Assembly: GCA_002492725.1 (NCBI GenBank)
Contig: DLAF01000065.1
Span: 1-54,948 of the forward strand
Length of the DNA: 54,948 bases
Origin: Lachnospiraceae bacterium UBA7054
Lineage (GTDB): Bacteria > Bacillota > Clostridia > Lachnospirales > Lachnospiraceae
Reading direction: 5' to 3'
This document shows positions 26,531 to 36,012 of this stretch, piece after piece (the stretch's first letter is position 1; the number at the start of each line of letters is the position of its first letter). Made by a program: the position numbers and the translations under genes. The notes beneath the pieces were generated by a model. It saw only the letters and a list, made by a program, of their open reading frames with translations. It was not told the origin of the DNA and did no database searches.

Positions 26531-26653
26531 ATCATACCTGCAACCGGCTGATTTTCATTGGACAACCAAAATGGAATCTGATAATATTTGACACATAGGG
26601 AAGACTTGAATGAAAATCCCGAAAAATAGAAAAGAGAATAAGGAAACCAATCT

Positions 26654-28219
26654 ATGAAAGTACTGTTTCTTGATAGCGAACCTCTTGTCAGGAAGAAATT
26701 GCAAAATCTGATTCCATGGAATCAATATGGCTTCACCGATTTTTGGGAAGCATCCGGCTGCACCGACGCCCTCAAGGTGATCAGCGCAGAAAATCCCGAA
26801 CTGATTCTTATGGATCTCCATTTGCATGACACATCCGGAGTGTCGCTCATTCGAGAAGTCAGGAAAAATGATTACACCTCCAAGATTATCATCCTAAGTG
26901 AAGATTCCCTTTTTGAAGACGCGAAGTTTGCCGTTAATTTCGGCGTGACTGCCTATCTGAGCAAGCCCGCAGACGCAGAAGATCTGTCATGGGCCGTCAT
27001 GCGGGCGGTGACTGAGATCCAGCACACGAAGCTCATTTCCATATATTACGAGCAGCCCGCCATGCTGTCCAAAATCAATCTGCTATCCAACATTCTGACC
27101 GGAAATATGGATTATGTCAGCGAAATGAAATCCATATTTCACATTGAGCTTGACTCAGATTATTACCGCCTGATTGCCTTTGTTTTGCCGGAAGGCTCTG
27201 ACACCGGCAATATTTGGGACGAGGCACTCTTACATCTCAAAAATTGTCTGTCCGTCACTTTTTCCGAATCCATGCTGGTCCTGATCGCCCTAAGTCCAAA
27301 TCAGGAGCAGTTTATTTTAAGGCAGCTCACAACCTGTCAGGAGAATTATCCGCCCTACGACGCGCTGTTAGGGATCATCAGCTCACAGGCCGCATCGCAT
27401 ACCGAGCTGAGCACGCTCTACGCGGAAATCAGGCGGATTGATCAAAATCTCTATTATTATAAGGAAAAACAGAGCAATCTGCTCTATGCTGACGCCTTGT
27501 CGCAGCGGCTTGGCAAAATACAGCATACAGATCTTGACCTGATAAACTTTACCGAAAACATGATACAGCATATATTGCTTCTCCAAAGTTCCGAACTGGA
27601 AGAGGCGCTTTTGTCTCTGCGCGATTTTTTGTCTCTGCGCAGGCCCCACAGAGACAGCACACAATTCATCCTGATGAACTGTTATGCGCAAACAGTTTCT
27701 GCGCTTACAAAATACTATCCGCAGTTGGAATTTGAAATATCAGGCAGCAAAGACCTTACCTCCCATTTATCCTATGACCGCTATCTGTGTGACAGCATCG
27801 CCTATCTGAACGACCAGCTGCAAAAGGCGATCCGGTATATCCGAAATGAATCCCGCAAGAACCCCTGCCAGCGGATCTGTCAGTACATCGACAGGAATTA
27901 TTCTTCACCGCTTAAGCTGAGCGACCTCGCAAATCTTCTGGGCTATAACAGCGCCTATTTGGGAAAACTGTTCCTGCGTGAAATGGGCGAAAGCTTTCAT
28001 ACCTATCTGGACAAAATCCGTATTCAGAAAGCGGCGGAATACCTGAAAAAGGGAGTTCCCGTGATACCGACCAGCGAATATTCCGGCTTCTCCAACCCGG
28101 ATTACTTTACCAAGAAATTCAAAAAATATATGGGGATACTGCCCTCCGCCTATCGGCTGCAATATCTCAAAGAATCTCCTGTAGATTTTACCCCCCCCCC
28201 TAAGAAAAGGGGGGAATAG
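26654..28219 (+). CDS. YesN-type response regulator with AraC DNA-binding domain
   Basis: A 521-residue two-domain regulator and the only plus-strand gene accepted here. The receiver domain (about 1-120) has the phosphorylatable Asp54 in LILMDLHLHD, the acidic residue Asp7 and Lys in YLSKPAD. A central region without recognised motifs precedes an AraC-type double helix-turn-helix at about 400-510 (CQRICQYIDRNYSSPLKLSD, then SGFSNPDYFTKKFKKYMG). YesN-type regulators usually pair with a YesM-type kinase, which is absent nearby; the neighbour is a chemoreceptor. It is divergent from the CUT1 operon and is the obvious candidate to control it. AAGGA lies about 8 bases before the ATG. The 3' end runs through a 10-C tract, so the last residues (PPPKKRGE) vary with tract length. 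Confidence 0.88.
   Translation: MKVLFLDSEPLVRKKLQNLIPWNQYGFTDFWEASGCTDALKVISAENPELILMDLHLHDTSGVSLIREVRKNDYTSKIIILSEDSLFEDAKFAVNFGVTAYLSKPADAEDLSWAVMRAVTEIQHTKLISIYYEQPAMLSKINLLSNILTGNMDYVSEMKSIFHIELDSDYYRLIAFVLPEGSDTGNIWDEALLHLKNCLSVTFSESMLVLIALSPNQEQFILRQLTTCQENYPPYDALLGIISSQAASHTELSTLYAEIRRIDQNLYYYKEKQSNLLYADALSQRLGKIQHTDLDLINFTENMIQHILLLQSSELEEALLSLRDFLSLRRPHRDSTQFILMNCYAQTVSALTKYYPQLEFEISGSKDLTSHLSYDRYLCDSIAYLNDQLQKAIRYIRNESRKNPCQRICQYIDRNYSSPLKLSDLANLLGYNSAYLGKLFLREMGESFHTYLDKIRIQKAAEYLKKGVPVIPTSEYSGFSNPDYFTKKFKKYMGILPSAYRLQYLKESPVDFTPPPKKRGE
28195..28214 (+). terminator. GC hairpin at the 3' end of the regulator gene
   Basis: CCCCCCT at 28195-28201 pairs with AGGGGGG at 28208-28214 around the loop AAGAAA, giving a 7-bp stem inside the last codons of the regulator. 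Only weak T-richness follows (AATAGCCTTTTC). It lies between two convergent genes 40 bases apart and may serve as a terminator, but its position in coding sequence makes this uncertain. Confidence 0.4.
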
Positions 28220-28259
28220 CCTTTTCGGATATCTCACGATTCGCCGCCGCGCCGCTTTT

Positions 28260-30299
28260 CTATTTAAACATATCCACGACGTCTTTGATCTCCACCACAT
28301 TCGACTGATTTTGATCGGCAATCTTAATGATGGAATCAGCGATTTGCGTCGTCATGTCGTTCTTCGTAACGATTTCATTTACGCCCTGTTCGTTGTCATC
28401 AGACGCCATCTTGACATTGTTGATCTGATCCCGGATATTCGCAGCGCTCTCAGTAAATACGGAAGCTTTGCCGTGAATGCTTTGAATGACCTCCCGAATA
28501 TCGTTGACTACTGCTTCATACTGTTCTGCCATTGTTGCAAATTCCTGAAATTTGCCGGATACATCCGTCTCCATAAACGCGATGATATCTTCAAAGCACG
28601 CCTGCACACTTTCTATGCTCTTGTTTGCATCCTTACAAATCGCCTGAATCTGATTCGCCGTATCAGAGGAATTCTCCGCCAGGCTTCCGATCTCGCCGGC
28701 TACGACAGCAAATCCCCTTCCGGCCTCTCCAGCCCTTGCCGCCTCTATGGAAGCGTTCAGGGACAGCAGATTTGTCTGGCTCGTAATATCCAGGATCTGC
28801 GTGGCCATCTCGTTGATCTTCATTAGGGACTGCAGATTCTTCATCGCCCCCTCAATGTCCCGCTTCGTCTCCGTAACCTTTTTCGAGTTATTCGACAATG
28901 TATCCGCCACCGTCTTGCTCATAGCGTTTGCCGTCCGGATCAGCGCTTCGCTCTTTTCGCTTCCGTCCTGCGCGCGCACCGTGATGTCTCTCACGATATC
29001 ATTGATCTTCTCCACCTCGTCCGTAACCACTTCAATGGATGAGTTAGTATTCGTGATGCTGGCGGACAGTTCCTCCGTGGTTGCCTGATTGTCTTCCGCG
29101 CTCTCCATCAGCTCGTTCGAAGCCGTTCGAATTGTCTCGGCACTTCCGACCAAGGACTCAGAACACTGATTCAGCGTATTCAGCATCTTGCGGAATGTCA
29201 TCGTAAGAGAATCCACCGCCGTAGCCAGCTTACCAACCTCACTGCCGCACCCGATATAGTCTTCTATCATATCATCTTCGCTCAAGTCCAGCGTTTCAAT
29301 TTTTTGAATCTTGCTGAGCACTTTATTGAGCGGCTTCAAATTAAGGGTGATCATCACCCATGACATGCCTGTGATCAAAAGAAAGGCAAGAACACAGACA
29401 ACGCCCAGAACACGCCTGCTCTTGTATACCGGCTGATACAGCTCGTCCTTATCATTCCTGATGACCAGCGCCCACGCCCTCTCCGGGATCGACTGAAAGA
29501 CCGAAAAATACTCTGCACCGTCTCCCCCGTCATAGGTAAGCTGCCCCTTCTCCTGCCCGCCGTCAATCATGGAAATGACATCGAGCAAAGCCGTATCCTG
29601 AATATCCGTCAGAATCAAATCAGCGTTATCGTCAAAAATATACTGCTTCGTTTTCACATTGATCAGCGAATAAGTCGTATTCTCAATACCGTGTGTGGAA
29701 ACGGCATTCAACTGCTGCGCCAGACCGTCCGTCTTGATCGCGCCTCCGACAAATCCAAGCGGGGTATCCCCCTCATAAATCGGCACGTACATGGAAATGA
29801 TGAGCTGTCCCGATGCCGGCGACTTCAAGATGCCCGTGTTGAAAACACCGCCCTTAGCAGCAGTCAGATTGTCCTGGAGCTGTTTTAGAGAATCGCCCTC
29901 GCGCAGAATCATTCCGACCGCATCCGGATTGGAATGGGTCAGCGTTTCGGTTCCCCATGTACATACATACAACCCCTCCCAGCCTTTGAGCGCTGCAAAA
30001 TACTCCGAATTATAAGCCTGTAACGATTCCCGCTTCGCCTGATCGCCTGTATTATGCAGAAAATCAATGATATCAGGCTGTTTTGAAAAAGAAACGAGCT
30101 GATTTTCCGCATTCAGTATGTACTCGTCTATCAGCTTCGTTTTGGCATCCAGAGATGTCTGCATGTTATTTTCTACGTCATTGATGAGCACCGAAGCAAT
30201 ATTACTATTGGAAATATAGAATACCACTCCCATCGATAACGCTGAAACAACAGCAACAATTGACGCGATTACCAACCCCATTTTTAAATTTTTAAACAT
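28260..30299 (-). CDS. Methyl-accepting chemotaxis protein
   Basis: A 679-residue chemoreceptor. It has a first transmembrane helix at about residues 8-30, an extracellular dCache-like sensor (about 35-300), a second helix near 305-328, a HAMP linker and a long cytoplasmic coiled coil. The highly conserved tip SQTNLLSLNASIEAARAGEA and the following GRGFAVVAGEI are intact. A longer frame reaches 30383, but the ATG at 30299 follows GGGAGGGAG and starts the typical short basic N-terminus, so I use it. It faces the YesN-type regulator convergently. Ligand unknown; nearby sugar genes make a carbohydrate or its binding protein plausible. No che or flagellar gene is in the window. Confidence 0.92.
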   Translation of the reverse strand: MFKNLKMGLVIASIVAVVSALSMGVVFYISNSNIASVLINDVENNMQTSLDAKTKLIDEYILNAENQLVSFSKQPDIIDFLHNTGDQAKRESLQAYNSEYFAALKGWEGLYVCTWGTETLTHSNPDAVGMILREGDSLKQLQDNLTAAKGGVFNTGILKSPASGQLIISMYVPIYEGDTPLGFVGGAIKTDGLAQQLNAVSTHGIENTTYSLINVKTKQYIFDDNADLILTDIQDTALLDVISMIDGGQEKGQLTYDGGDGAEYFSVFQSIPERAWALVIRNDKDELYQPVYKSRRVLGVVCVLAFLLITGMSWVMITLNLKPLNKVLSKIQKIETLDLSEDDMIEDYIGCGSEVGKLATAVDSLTMTFRKMLNTLNQCSESLVGSAETIRTASNELMESAEDNQATTEELSASITNTNSSIEVVTDEVEKINDIVRDITVRAQDGSEKSEALIRTANAMSKTVADTLSNNSKKVTETKRDIEGAMKNLQSLMKINEMATQILDITSQTNLLSLNASIEAARAGEAGRGFAVVAGEIGSLAENSSDTANQIQAICKDANKSIESVQACFEDIIAFMETDVSGKFQEFATMAEQYEAVVNDIREVIQSIHGKASVFTESAANIRDQINNVKMASDDNEQGVNEIVTKNDMTTQIADSIIKIADQNQSNVVEIKDVVDMFK

Positions 30300-30465
30300 A
30301 CTCCCTCCCGTCTGAAACAGACTCTTCCGCCTTCTGCTCTCGTCTTTGGTAAATCGTTTTACCAATTTTGTCATTGCCATCATTCTAGCACAGATTAATA
30401 TCTATCACAACCTATTTTTCAGAAAGTTGATTTGCCAAATTCCATGAAATTAACCAAAATCTCCT

Positions 30466-32112
30466 CTAAATAGAGATCTGTATCTCTGTTCCCTCCCCCG
30501 GGGTGCTGCGCAGATCAATCTTTCCATTCATATACTGTACGGCATGTTTTACAATGGAAAGCCCCAAACCGGTTCCGCCCGACTCCTTGGAACGGCTCTT
30601 GTCCACCCGGTAGAACCGTTCAAATACCCTTGCCTGATATTCCGGTGAAATGCCGATTCCGGAATCTTTCACGGTGACTACGCCATGATCTTCCTGCCTG
30701 CTTACGATAACCTCCACCGTACCGCCATCCTTATTGTATTTGATCGCATTATCGCAAAGATTATACAGGGTTTCTGCCAAAAGCTGCCTGACTCCTTTCA
30801 CATTGACCTTTTCTCCCGCTACCGTAACTTTAACATTTGCAGCCGCCGCCGTATCTTCAAGCTCCGCGGCAGCCTCTGCCGCTACCTCATACAAATCCAC
30901 ATTTTCAAAAGGCATCTCGCTTCCTTCATCCAGCCGGGATAACCGGATAATATCCTCAATCAGCGTTACAAGCCTTTCCGCTTCCGTTCGGATGTGTCCC
31001 ACGAAGCGCGGCATATCCTCCGGCTTTACCAGACCGTTTTCTATTAACTCCGCACTGCCCATTATGGATTGCAGCGGCGTTTTCAGTTCATGCGAAACAT
31101 TGGCCGTAAATTCCCTGCGGATTCTCTCCGCACAGGCTGCTTCCGTTATATCAAAAGCAAGTATCACCGCCCCGATCAAAGAGCCATTTGATTCAATACG
31201 GTTAATATGAATCTGATACTCTTTTCCTACACGTTCTAAGCGGATTTCATTGTGCCCCTTCAAAAAAGCGTCATGTATTGCGCGGCTGACAGCATGGCTG
31301 CGTTCTATGGTCAGGAAATCTTTTCCTTTGCAGGAATCATCAGCATGAAACAGTTTCAACGCTGCGGGATTGATGCTGATAATGATATTCTTTTCGTTCA
31401 ATAGCACCAGTCCCTCCATCATGCCCTGTGTGATCTGTGCAAACTCGTCACTTTTCTTTTGAAGTTCTGACACCTGCATGGCTATCTGTTTGTGTTGTTT
31501 GTTGATACGGTTTAACAACGGCGCTATTTCTTCATAAGTATCATTTTCCAGCGGCTTTTCCAAGTCAAGCCTATTCAAAGGCTCCATGATATGCTGTGAA
31601 ATCCGGCCGGCTAATACGCCGGATAGAATAAGCGCTATAAACAGGACGATCAAGATCGGCTGTATCATCCCGAGCACAAGAACCCACACCGTAGCACCGC
31701 TGACCGATATTCTAAGTACCGATCCGTCCTCCAGTCTCTGTGCATAGTAAAGCGTTCTCTCCAACAGCGTAGTCGAATAGCGAGAACTTTTTCCTGCCCT
31801 GTTCAACAGCGCCTCCCGTATTTCCAGCCGGTCTCCATGGTTTTCCATACTTTCGCCGTGAGACAGTGTATCATACAGGACTTCCCCATTTCCTGCCACC
31901 CATGTCAGGCGGTATTGCCCGGGCTGTACTTTTTCAAGATATTCCTTTCCGTTCCTTTCCACGGCAGCAACCGCCAGCGACAGTTCATCCTCCAGTTGTT
32001 TTCCCTGAACATCGCTAAAATAGCTGTAAAGACAGCCCATGATAACAATAAGACTTGCCGCCAGAACGGTTCCGGCCGCAATCATGATAGACCAAAAAAT
32101 TTTCTTTGTCAT
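30466..32112 (-). CDS. phoR: PhoR-type sensor histidine kinase
   Basis: A 548-residue membrane kinase with two transmembrane helices (about 7-30 and 143-168), an extracellular region between them, a linker, a PAS domain (about 220-320), the phosphoacceptor box ANVSHELKTPLQ and an ATPase domain with NLCDNAIKY (N box), DSGIGI (G1) and GGTGLGLSIVKH (G2). Its start overlaps the response regulator by 4 bases. It is the last gene of pstSCAB-phoU-phoP-phoR and should sense phosphate limitation together with the Pst transporter and PhoU. Confidence 0.93.
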   Translation of the reverse strand: MTKKIFWSIMIAAGTVLAASLIVIMGCLYSYFSDVQGKQLEDELSLAVAAVERNGKEYLEKVQPGQYRLTWVAGNGEVLYDTLSHGESMENHGDRLEIREALLNRAGKSSRYSTTLLERTLYYAQRLEDGSVLRISVSGATVWVLVLGMIQPILIVLFIALILSGVLAGRISQHIMEPLNRLDLEKPLENDTYEEIAPLLNRINKQHKQIAMQVSELQKKSDEFAQITQGMMEGLVLLNEKNIIISINPAALKLFHADDSCKGKDFLTIERSHAVSRAIHDAFLKGHNEIRLERVGKEYQIHINRIESNGSLIGAVILAFDITEAACAERIRREFTANVSHELKTPLQSIMGSAELIENGLVKPEDMPRFVGHIRTEAERLVTLIEDIIRLSRLDEGSEMPFENVDLYEVAAEAAAELEDTAAAANVKVTVAGEKVNVKGVRQLLAETLYNLCDNAIKYNKDGGTVEVIVSRQEDHGVVTVKDSGIGISPEYQARVFERFYRVDKSRSKESGGTGLGLSIVKHAVQYMNGKIDLRSTPGEGTEIQISI

Positions 32113-32786
32113 TCCCGCACCTCTAATCTGTAACCAATGCCGCGTACTGTCTCAATCATTGTTCCATAATCCCCCAGCTTACCGCGCAATGTACGGATAT
32201 GCATATCCACGGTTCTCGTCTCACCGACATAGTCGGCGCCCCATATATCGTTAAAAAGCCGGTCGCGGGTAAACGCCATACCCGGGTGGGCTAAAAACAG
32301 CCGCAGAAGCGCAAACTCCTTTAAGGTAAGTTGAATTCTTTCGCCGTCTGCAGTAACCGTATGTTCCTCCAAATTCATTACAAGACCGCCCCTTCTCAGA
32401 ATATGCTGCGTATCCGAAGGCTTGCATCTGCGCAGGACAGCCTTTACTCTGGAAACCATTTCCATCATCCCAAACGGTTTCACAAGATAATCGTCCGCCC
32501 CTAAATCAAGACTGCGGATCTTATCATACTCCATACCCTTTGCCGTCGCCATGATAACCGGGATTTGACAGGTGTCAGGTCTCTCTTTTAAAAACTTCAG
32601 TAATTCCACCCCGTCCTCTCCCGGCAGCATGATATCCAGAATAATCAGATCCGGCTTTTCCGCAGACAGGGCGTCACGAAAGGAATCCGCGTCCGGAAAC
32701 CCTTTTGCCTGAAAGTCCGTAGATTGGAGCGTATATACCTCTATGTCGCGGATGCTCGCATCATCCTCTACACACCATATTGTCAT
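32109..32786 (-). CDS. phoP: PhoP/PhoB-type OmpR-family response regulator
   Basis: A 225-residue regulator. The receiver domain has Asp51 in IILDIMLPGEDG and the Lys of DYLVKPFG. The C-terminal winged helix (about 130-223) ends in the usual TVRGIGYRLE. It overlaps its kinase by 4 bases and shares a base with phoU. Candidate binding sites are the TTTACA repeats upstream of pstS at 36881-36920. In Gram-positives the name PhoP is used, in Proteobacteria PhoB. Confidence 0.93.
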   Translation of the reverse strand: MTIWCVEDDASIRDIEVYTLQSTDFQAKGFPDADSFRDALSAEKPDLIILDIMLPGEDGVELLKFLKERPDTCQIPVIMATAKGMEYDKIRSLDLGADDYLVKPFGMMEMVSRVKAVLRRCKPSDTQHILRRGGLVMNLEEHTVTADGERIQLTLKEFALLRLFLAHPGMAFTRDRLFNDIWGADYVGETRTVDMHIRTLRGKLGDYGTMIETVRGIGYRLEVRE

Positions 32787-33433
32787 TAATTCTCTCCTTT
32801 ATGCACACCTGTCATGGAAAAAACCACCCACTCCGCTATGTTGACCGCGTGATCCCCGATCCGCTCAAAATATTTCGCTATCATCAAAAGATCCAGTGCA
32901 TATCCGCCGTCTGTGGGTTTTTCCGCTATCATCCTGATAAGCGACTCCTTTACCTGTAAAAATAAGTCATCCACATCGTCGTCGCGGTTGATGGCAGCAT
33001 CTGCAGATACCATATCCTGCTTCACAAAAGCGTCAATGCTCTCTGTGACCATCTGAATCGCCACCTCTGCCATAAAGCGGATATACTCGCATTCCTCTCC
33101 GGTCCGGCCGTCAAGAAATGTGATAATTTCCGCGATATCCGCCGCCTGGGTTCCAATCCGTTCCATATCGGTAATCATTTTCAGGGCTGCGGATATCTGC
33201 CGCAGATCCCTTGCCACCGGCTGCTGCTGTAACAGCAGTTTCAGACACAGCGTCTCTATTTTGCGTTCCATATGGTTAATCTCCCCATCCAGGGATAAAA
33301 CCTGATCCGTCAGCTTCACATTGCCCGTGGTCAGCGCCTTGGAAGCGACCGAAATCGCTTCTTCACACATAGCCCCCATCTGGGTCAGCTCGTTATTCAG
33401 CGTAGCAAGCTGCTCATCAAAATAACTTCGCAT
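32786..33433 (-). CDS. phoU: Phosphate transport regulator PhoU
   Basis: A 215-residue all-helical protein of normal PhoU length. It carries the two repeated PhoU motifs, seen in ALKMITDMERIGTQAADIAE and MIAKYFERIGDHAVNIAEWV. PhoU links the Pst transporter to the PhoR kinase and damps signalling when phosphate is plentiful. It overlaps pstB and phoP by one base each, so translation is coupled. Confidence 0.96.
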   Translation of the reverse strand: MRSYFDEQLATLNNELTQMGAMCEEAISVASKALTTGNVKLTDQVLSLDGEINHMERKIETLCLKLLLQQQPVARDLRQISAALKMITDMERIGTQAADIAEIITFLDGRTGEECEYIRFMAEVAIQMVTESIDAFVKQDMVSADAAINRDDDVDDLFLQVKESLIRMIAEKPTDGGYALDLLMIAKYFERIGDHAVNIAEWVVFSMTGVHKGEN

Positions 33434-34188
33434 TATCCAAACCTCCCTGTAATATAATCCTCCGTCCGTTTATCCTTTGGCTGCTCAAACATCTTTTCCG
33501 TGTTTCCGTATTCGATCAAATCGCCGAGAAGAAAGAAGGCCGTATTATCAGAGATTCGCACAGCCTGCTGCATATTGTGCGTCACAATGATAATAGTATA
33601 CTTTTCCCTGAGTTCCATTGCAAGCTCCTCGATTTTGGATGTGGAAATGGGATCAAGCGCGCTTGTCGGCTCATCCATCAAAAGCACATCCGGTTCAACT
33701 GCCAGCGCACGGGCGATACACAAGCGCTGCTGCTGACCTCCGGACAGTCCCAGCGCCGACTTCTTTAACCGATCCTTCACCTCATCCCAGATGGCAGCAC
33801 CGCGAAGAGAACGTTCCACGATATCATCCAGCTTCGCCTTATTTTTGATTCCATGGGTTCTCGGTCCGTACGCAATATTATCGTATATACTCATCGGGAA
33901 AGGATTGGGTTTTTGAAACACCATGCCAATGCTGCGACGGAGTTCGTTGACATCCACATCTGCGTCAAAAATATTTTTATTTCTGTAAAACACTTCTCCC
34001 GTGATCCGCACGCTCGGAATGAGATCATTCATTCGGTTTAAGGATTTTAAAAACGTGGATTTCCCACATCCCGAGGGACCGATCAAGGCTGTAATGGCGT
34101 GTTCTTCTATTTCGAAATTTATTTTTTTCAGAGCCTGCGTATTTCCATACCAAAGGCACAGGTCTTTTACCGTCATAACATTACTCAT
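33433..34188 (-). CDS. pstB: Phosphate ABC transporter ATP-binding protein PstB
   Basis: A 251-residue ATPase with Walker A GPSGCGKST, the PstB-specific Q-loop stretch MVFQKPNPFPMSIYDN, signature LSGGQQQR and Walker B VLLMDEPTSALDP. The frame continues upstream to 34248, but that would overlap pstA by 23 bases. The ATG at 34188 gives the normal family N-terminus and is preferred, although its ribosome site is weak. It energises phosphate uptake by PstSCA. Confidence 0.95.
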   Translation of the reverse strand: MSNVMTVKDLCLWYGNTQALKKINFEIEEHAITALIGPSGCGKSTFLKSLNRMNDLIPSVRITGEVFYRNKNIFDADVDVNELRRSIGMVFQKPNPFPMSIYDNIAYGPRTHGIKNKAKLDDIVERSLRGAAIWDEVKDRLKKSALGLSGGQQQRLCIARALAVEPDVLLMDEPTSALDPISTSKIEELAMELREKYTIIIVTHNMQQAVRISDNTAFFLLGDLIEYGNTEKMFEQPKDKRTEDYITGRFG

Positions 34189-34225
34189 ACGCTTTTTCCA
34201 CTCCGTTTCTGTAGACTCTAAACCA

Positions 34226-35113
34226 TCACACTGATGTTCCCTGTACACCGTGCGCCTTTTTCTGAAAGTATCTGCCCGCCAGAGTCGCCGACAAATTGAT
34301 AAGCACTGTCAAAAACATCAGAATCGCGGCAATGGCAAAAGCAATGCCAAATTCGCCGTTTTCCTTTGCATAAACATATAAAGCAACCGTCAATGTCGCT
34401 CCTGCGCTGTCGAGTCCTTCAAAAATCCCATGCAGCGCATGGGCAAAACCAGCCGTAAAAAGAAGTGCCGCTGATTCTCCAAGAATGCGCCCAATTGATA
34501 AAATGCAGCCCGTTATGATGCCGTCAATACAGCCGGGAAACACGACCGTGCGGATTACGCGCCATTTCCCCGCTCCCAGTCCGAAAGCTCCCTCACGGTA
34601 ACTTGTCGGCACGGTTTTCAGACTTTCCTGCGTTGTGCGCATGACCGTAGGCAGATTCATGATCACCAGGGTAAGCGCCCCTGCCAGGAGCGATGTCTTC
34701 ATACCAAAAAACCGGCAAAAAACCAACATTCCTACAAGTCCGTATATAATAGAGGGAATCCCTGATAAAGTTTCAGCAGCATACTCTATCATATTTACCA
34801 GTTTCTTATTTTGGGCATATTCCGTAAGATAAATAGCTGCCCCAACTCCAAGCGGCAGTACAAATACCAGTGTAGTGATCACAATGTATACGGTATTGAG
34901 AATATCCGGCAAAATCCCTATGCGGTCTGACAGATAACTCGGCTTTGTAACCAGCAGTTCCCAAGTGATATTGGGTATTCCTTTACACAAAACATAGCCT
35001 ATTAAAAATACGACCAGCGCACAGGTAATGCTTACGGAAATGCCCATCAATACACGCATGACCATTATATACGTTTTCCTTTTCAGCGAAATGGACTGTC
35101 TATGCATTTTCAA
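34226..35113 (-). CDS. pstA: Phosphate ABC transporter permease PstA
   Basis: A 295-residue inner-membrane permease with six predicted helices and the docking loop TSYREGAFGLGAGKWRVIRTVVFP. It overlaps pstC by 4 bases and lies directly before pstB. Together with PstC it forms the phosphate channel. Confidence 0.95.
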   Translation of the reverse strand: MKMHRQSISLKRKTYIMVMRVLMGISVSITCALVVFLIGYVLCKGIPNITWELLVTKPSYLSDRIGILPDILNTVYIVITTLVFVLPLGVGAAIYLTEYAQNKKLVNMIEYAAETLSGIPSIIYGLVGMLVFCRFFGMKTSLLAGALTLVIMNLPTVMRTTQESLKTVPTSYREGAFGLGAGKWRVIRTVVFPGCIDGIITGCILSIGRILGESAALLFTAGFAHALHGIFEGLDSAGATLTVALYVYAKENGEFGIAFAIAAILMFLTVLINLSATLAGRYFQKKAHGVQGTSV

Positions 35114-35985
35114 TTCTCCTTACTGTGTTTCAAAAAGAAATTCAAAACCGCATTGATCATCATAATAAAAAGGAACAGCACCAATGCGATTGAAAATAAT
35201 GCCTGCTTCTGTAAACTCCCTTCAGCCGCATAGGACATTTCACTCGCCACCGCGGTCGTGAGGAAACGAACACTTTGAAAAATTTCCGGCATATTTGGGG
35301 CATTCCCGGCTACCATCATAATAGCCATTGCCTCCCCGATTGCCCTTCCGACACCTAATACGACTGCTGCCGCTATGCCGCTTTTTGCCGCCGGAACAGA
35401 TACACGGAAATATGTTTCAATCGGTGTTGCTCCAAGTGCGAGGGAGGCGTCTTCGTACTCTTTAGGGACCGCTTCCAGCGCTGTTAGCGATACTTTGATA
35501 ATGGAAGGAAGTATCATAATGGCAAGAACGACGATCGCCGCAAAAAGGCTTGCCCCATCCGGGATGCGGAAAATAAGCCGTATCCCCGGAACAAGAACCA
35601 TCATACCCACAAGTCCATATACTACCGAAGGAATGCCGGCCAGCAGACTGACCGCTGTTTCAATCATACCTTTCACTTTTTGACCCGCTATCTTTGAAAG
35701 ATAAACCGCTGTCATAAAACCGATCGGGACGCCGATGAAAATTGCACCCGCCGTACCGTAAATACTTGTAAGAATAAAGGGTAAAATTCCATACTGTGGC
35801 TGCTGTGCTGTAGAAGCCCACTCTTTACCAAGCAAAAAATGCAGTAAGCCAATCTTGCGGATAGCGGGTATTCCTGATATGACCAGATAAATGGTAATCA
35901 GAAGCACGCACCCAACCGTAATCAGACCAAGTATCAGGAAAATGCCGTATATCGCATTTTCCATGATCTGCTTCCTGTTTTTCAT
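35110..35985 (-). CDS. pstC: Phosphate ABC transporter permease PstC
   Basis: A 291-residue permease with about six helices and the docking loop EYEDASLALGATPIETYFRV. It starts 27 bases after pstS and overlaps pstA by 4 bases. PstC with PstA makes the membrane part of the high-affinity phosphate importer. Confidence 0.95.
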   Translation of the reverse strand: MKNRKQIMENAIYGIFLILGLITVGCVLLITIYLVISGIPAIRKIGLLHFLLGKEWASTAQQPQYGILPFILTSIYGTAGAIFIGVPIGFMTAVYLSKIAGQKVKGMIETAVSLLAGIPSVVYGLVGMMVLVPGIRLIFRIPDGASLFAAIVVLAIMILPSIIKVSLTALEAVPKEYEDASLALGATPIETYFRVSVPAAKSGIAAAVVLGVGRAIGEAMAIMMVAGNAPNMPEIFQSVRFLTTAVASEMSYAAEGSLQKQALFSIALVLFLFIMMINAVLNFFLKHSKEN

Positions 35986-36012
35986 CTATTCTCACCTCTC
36001 ATCCCGTACCGC

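Noticed and set aside
33433..34248. Longer start for pstB
   Set aside because: It would overlap pstA by 23 bases and add 20 residues absent from the family.
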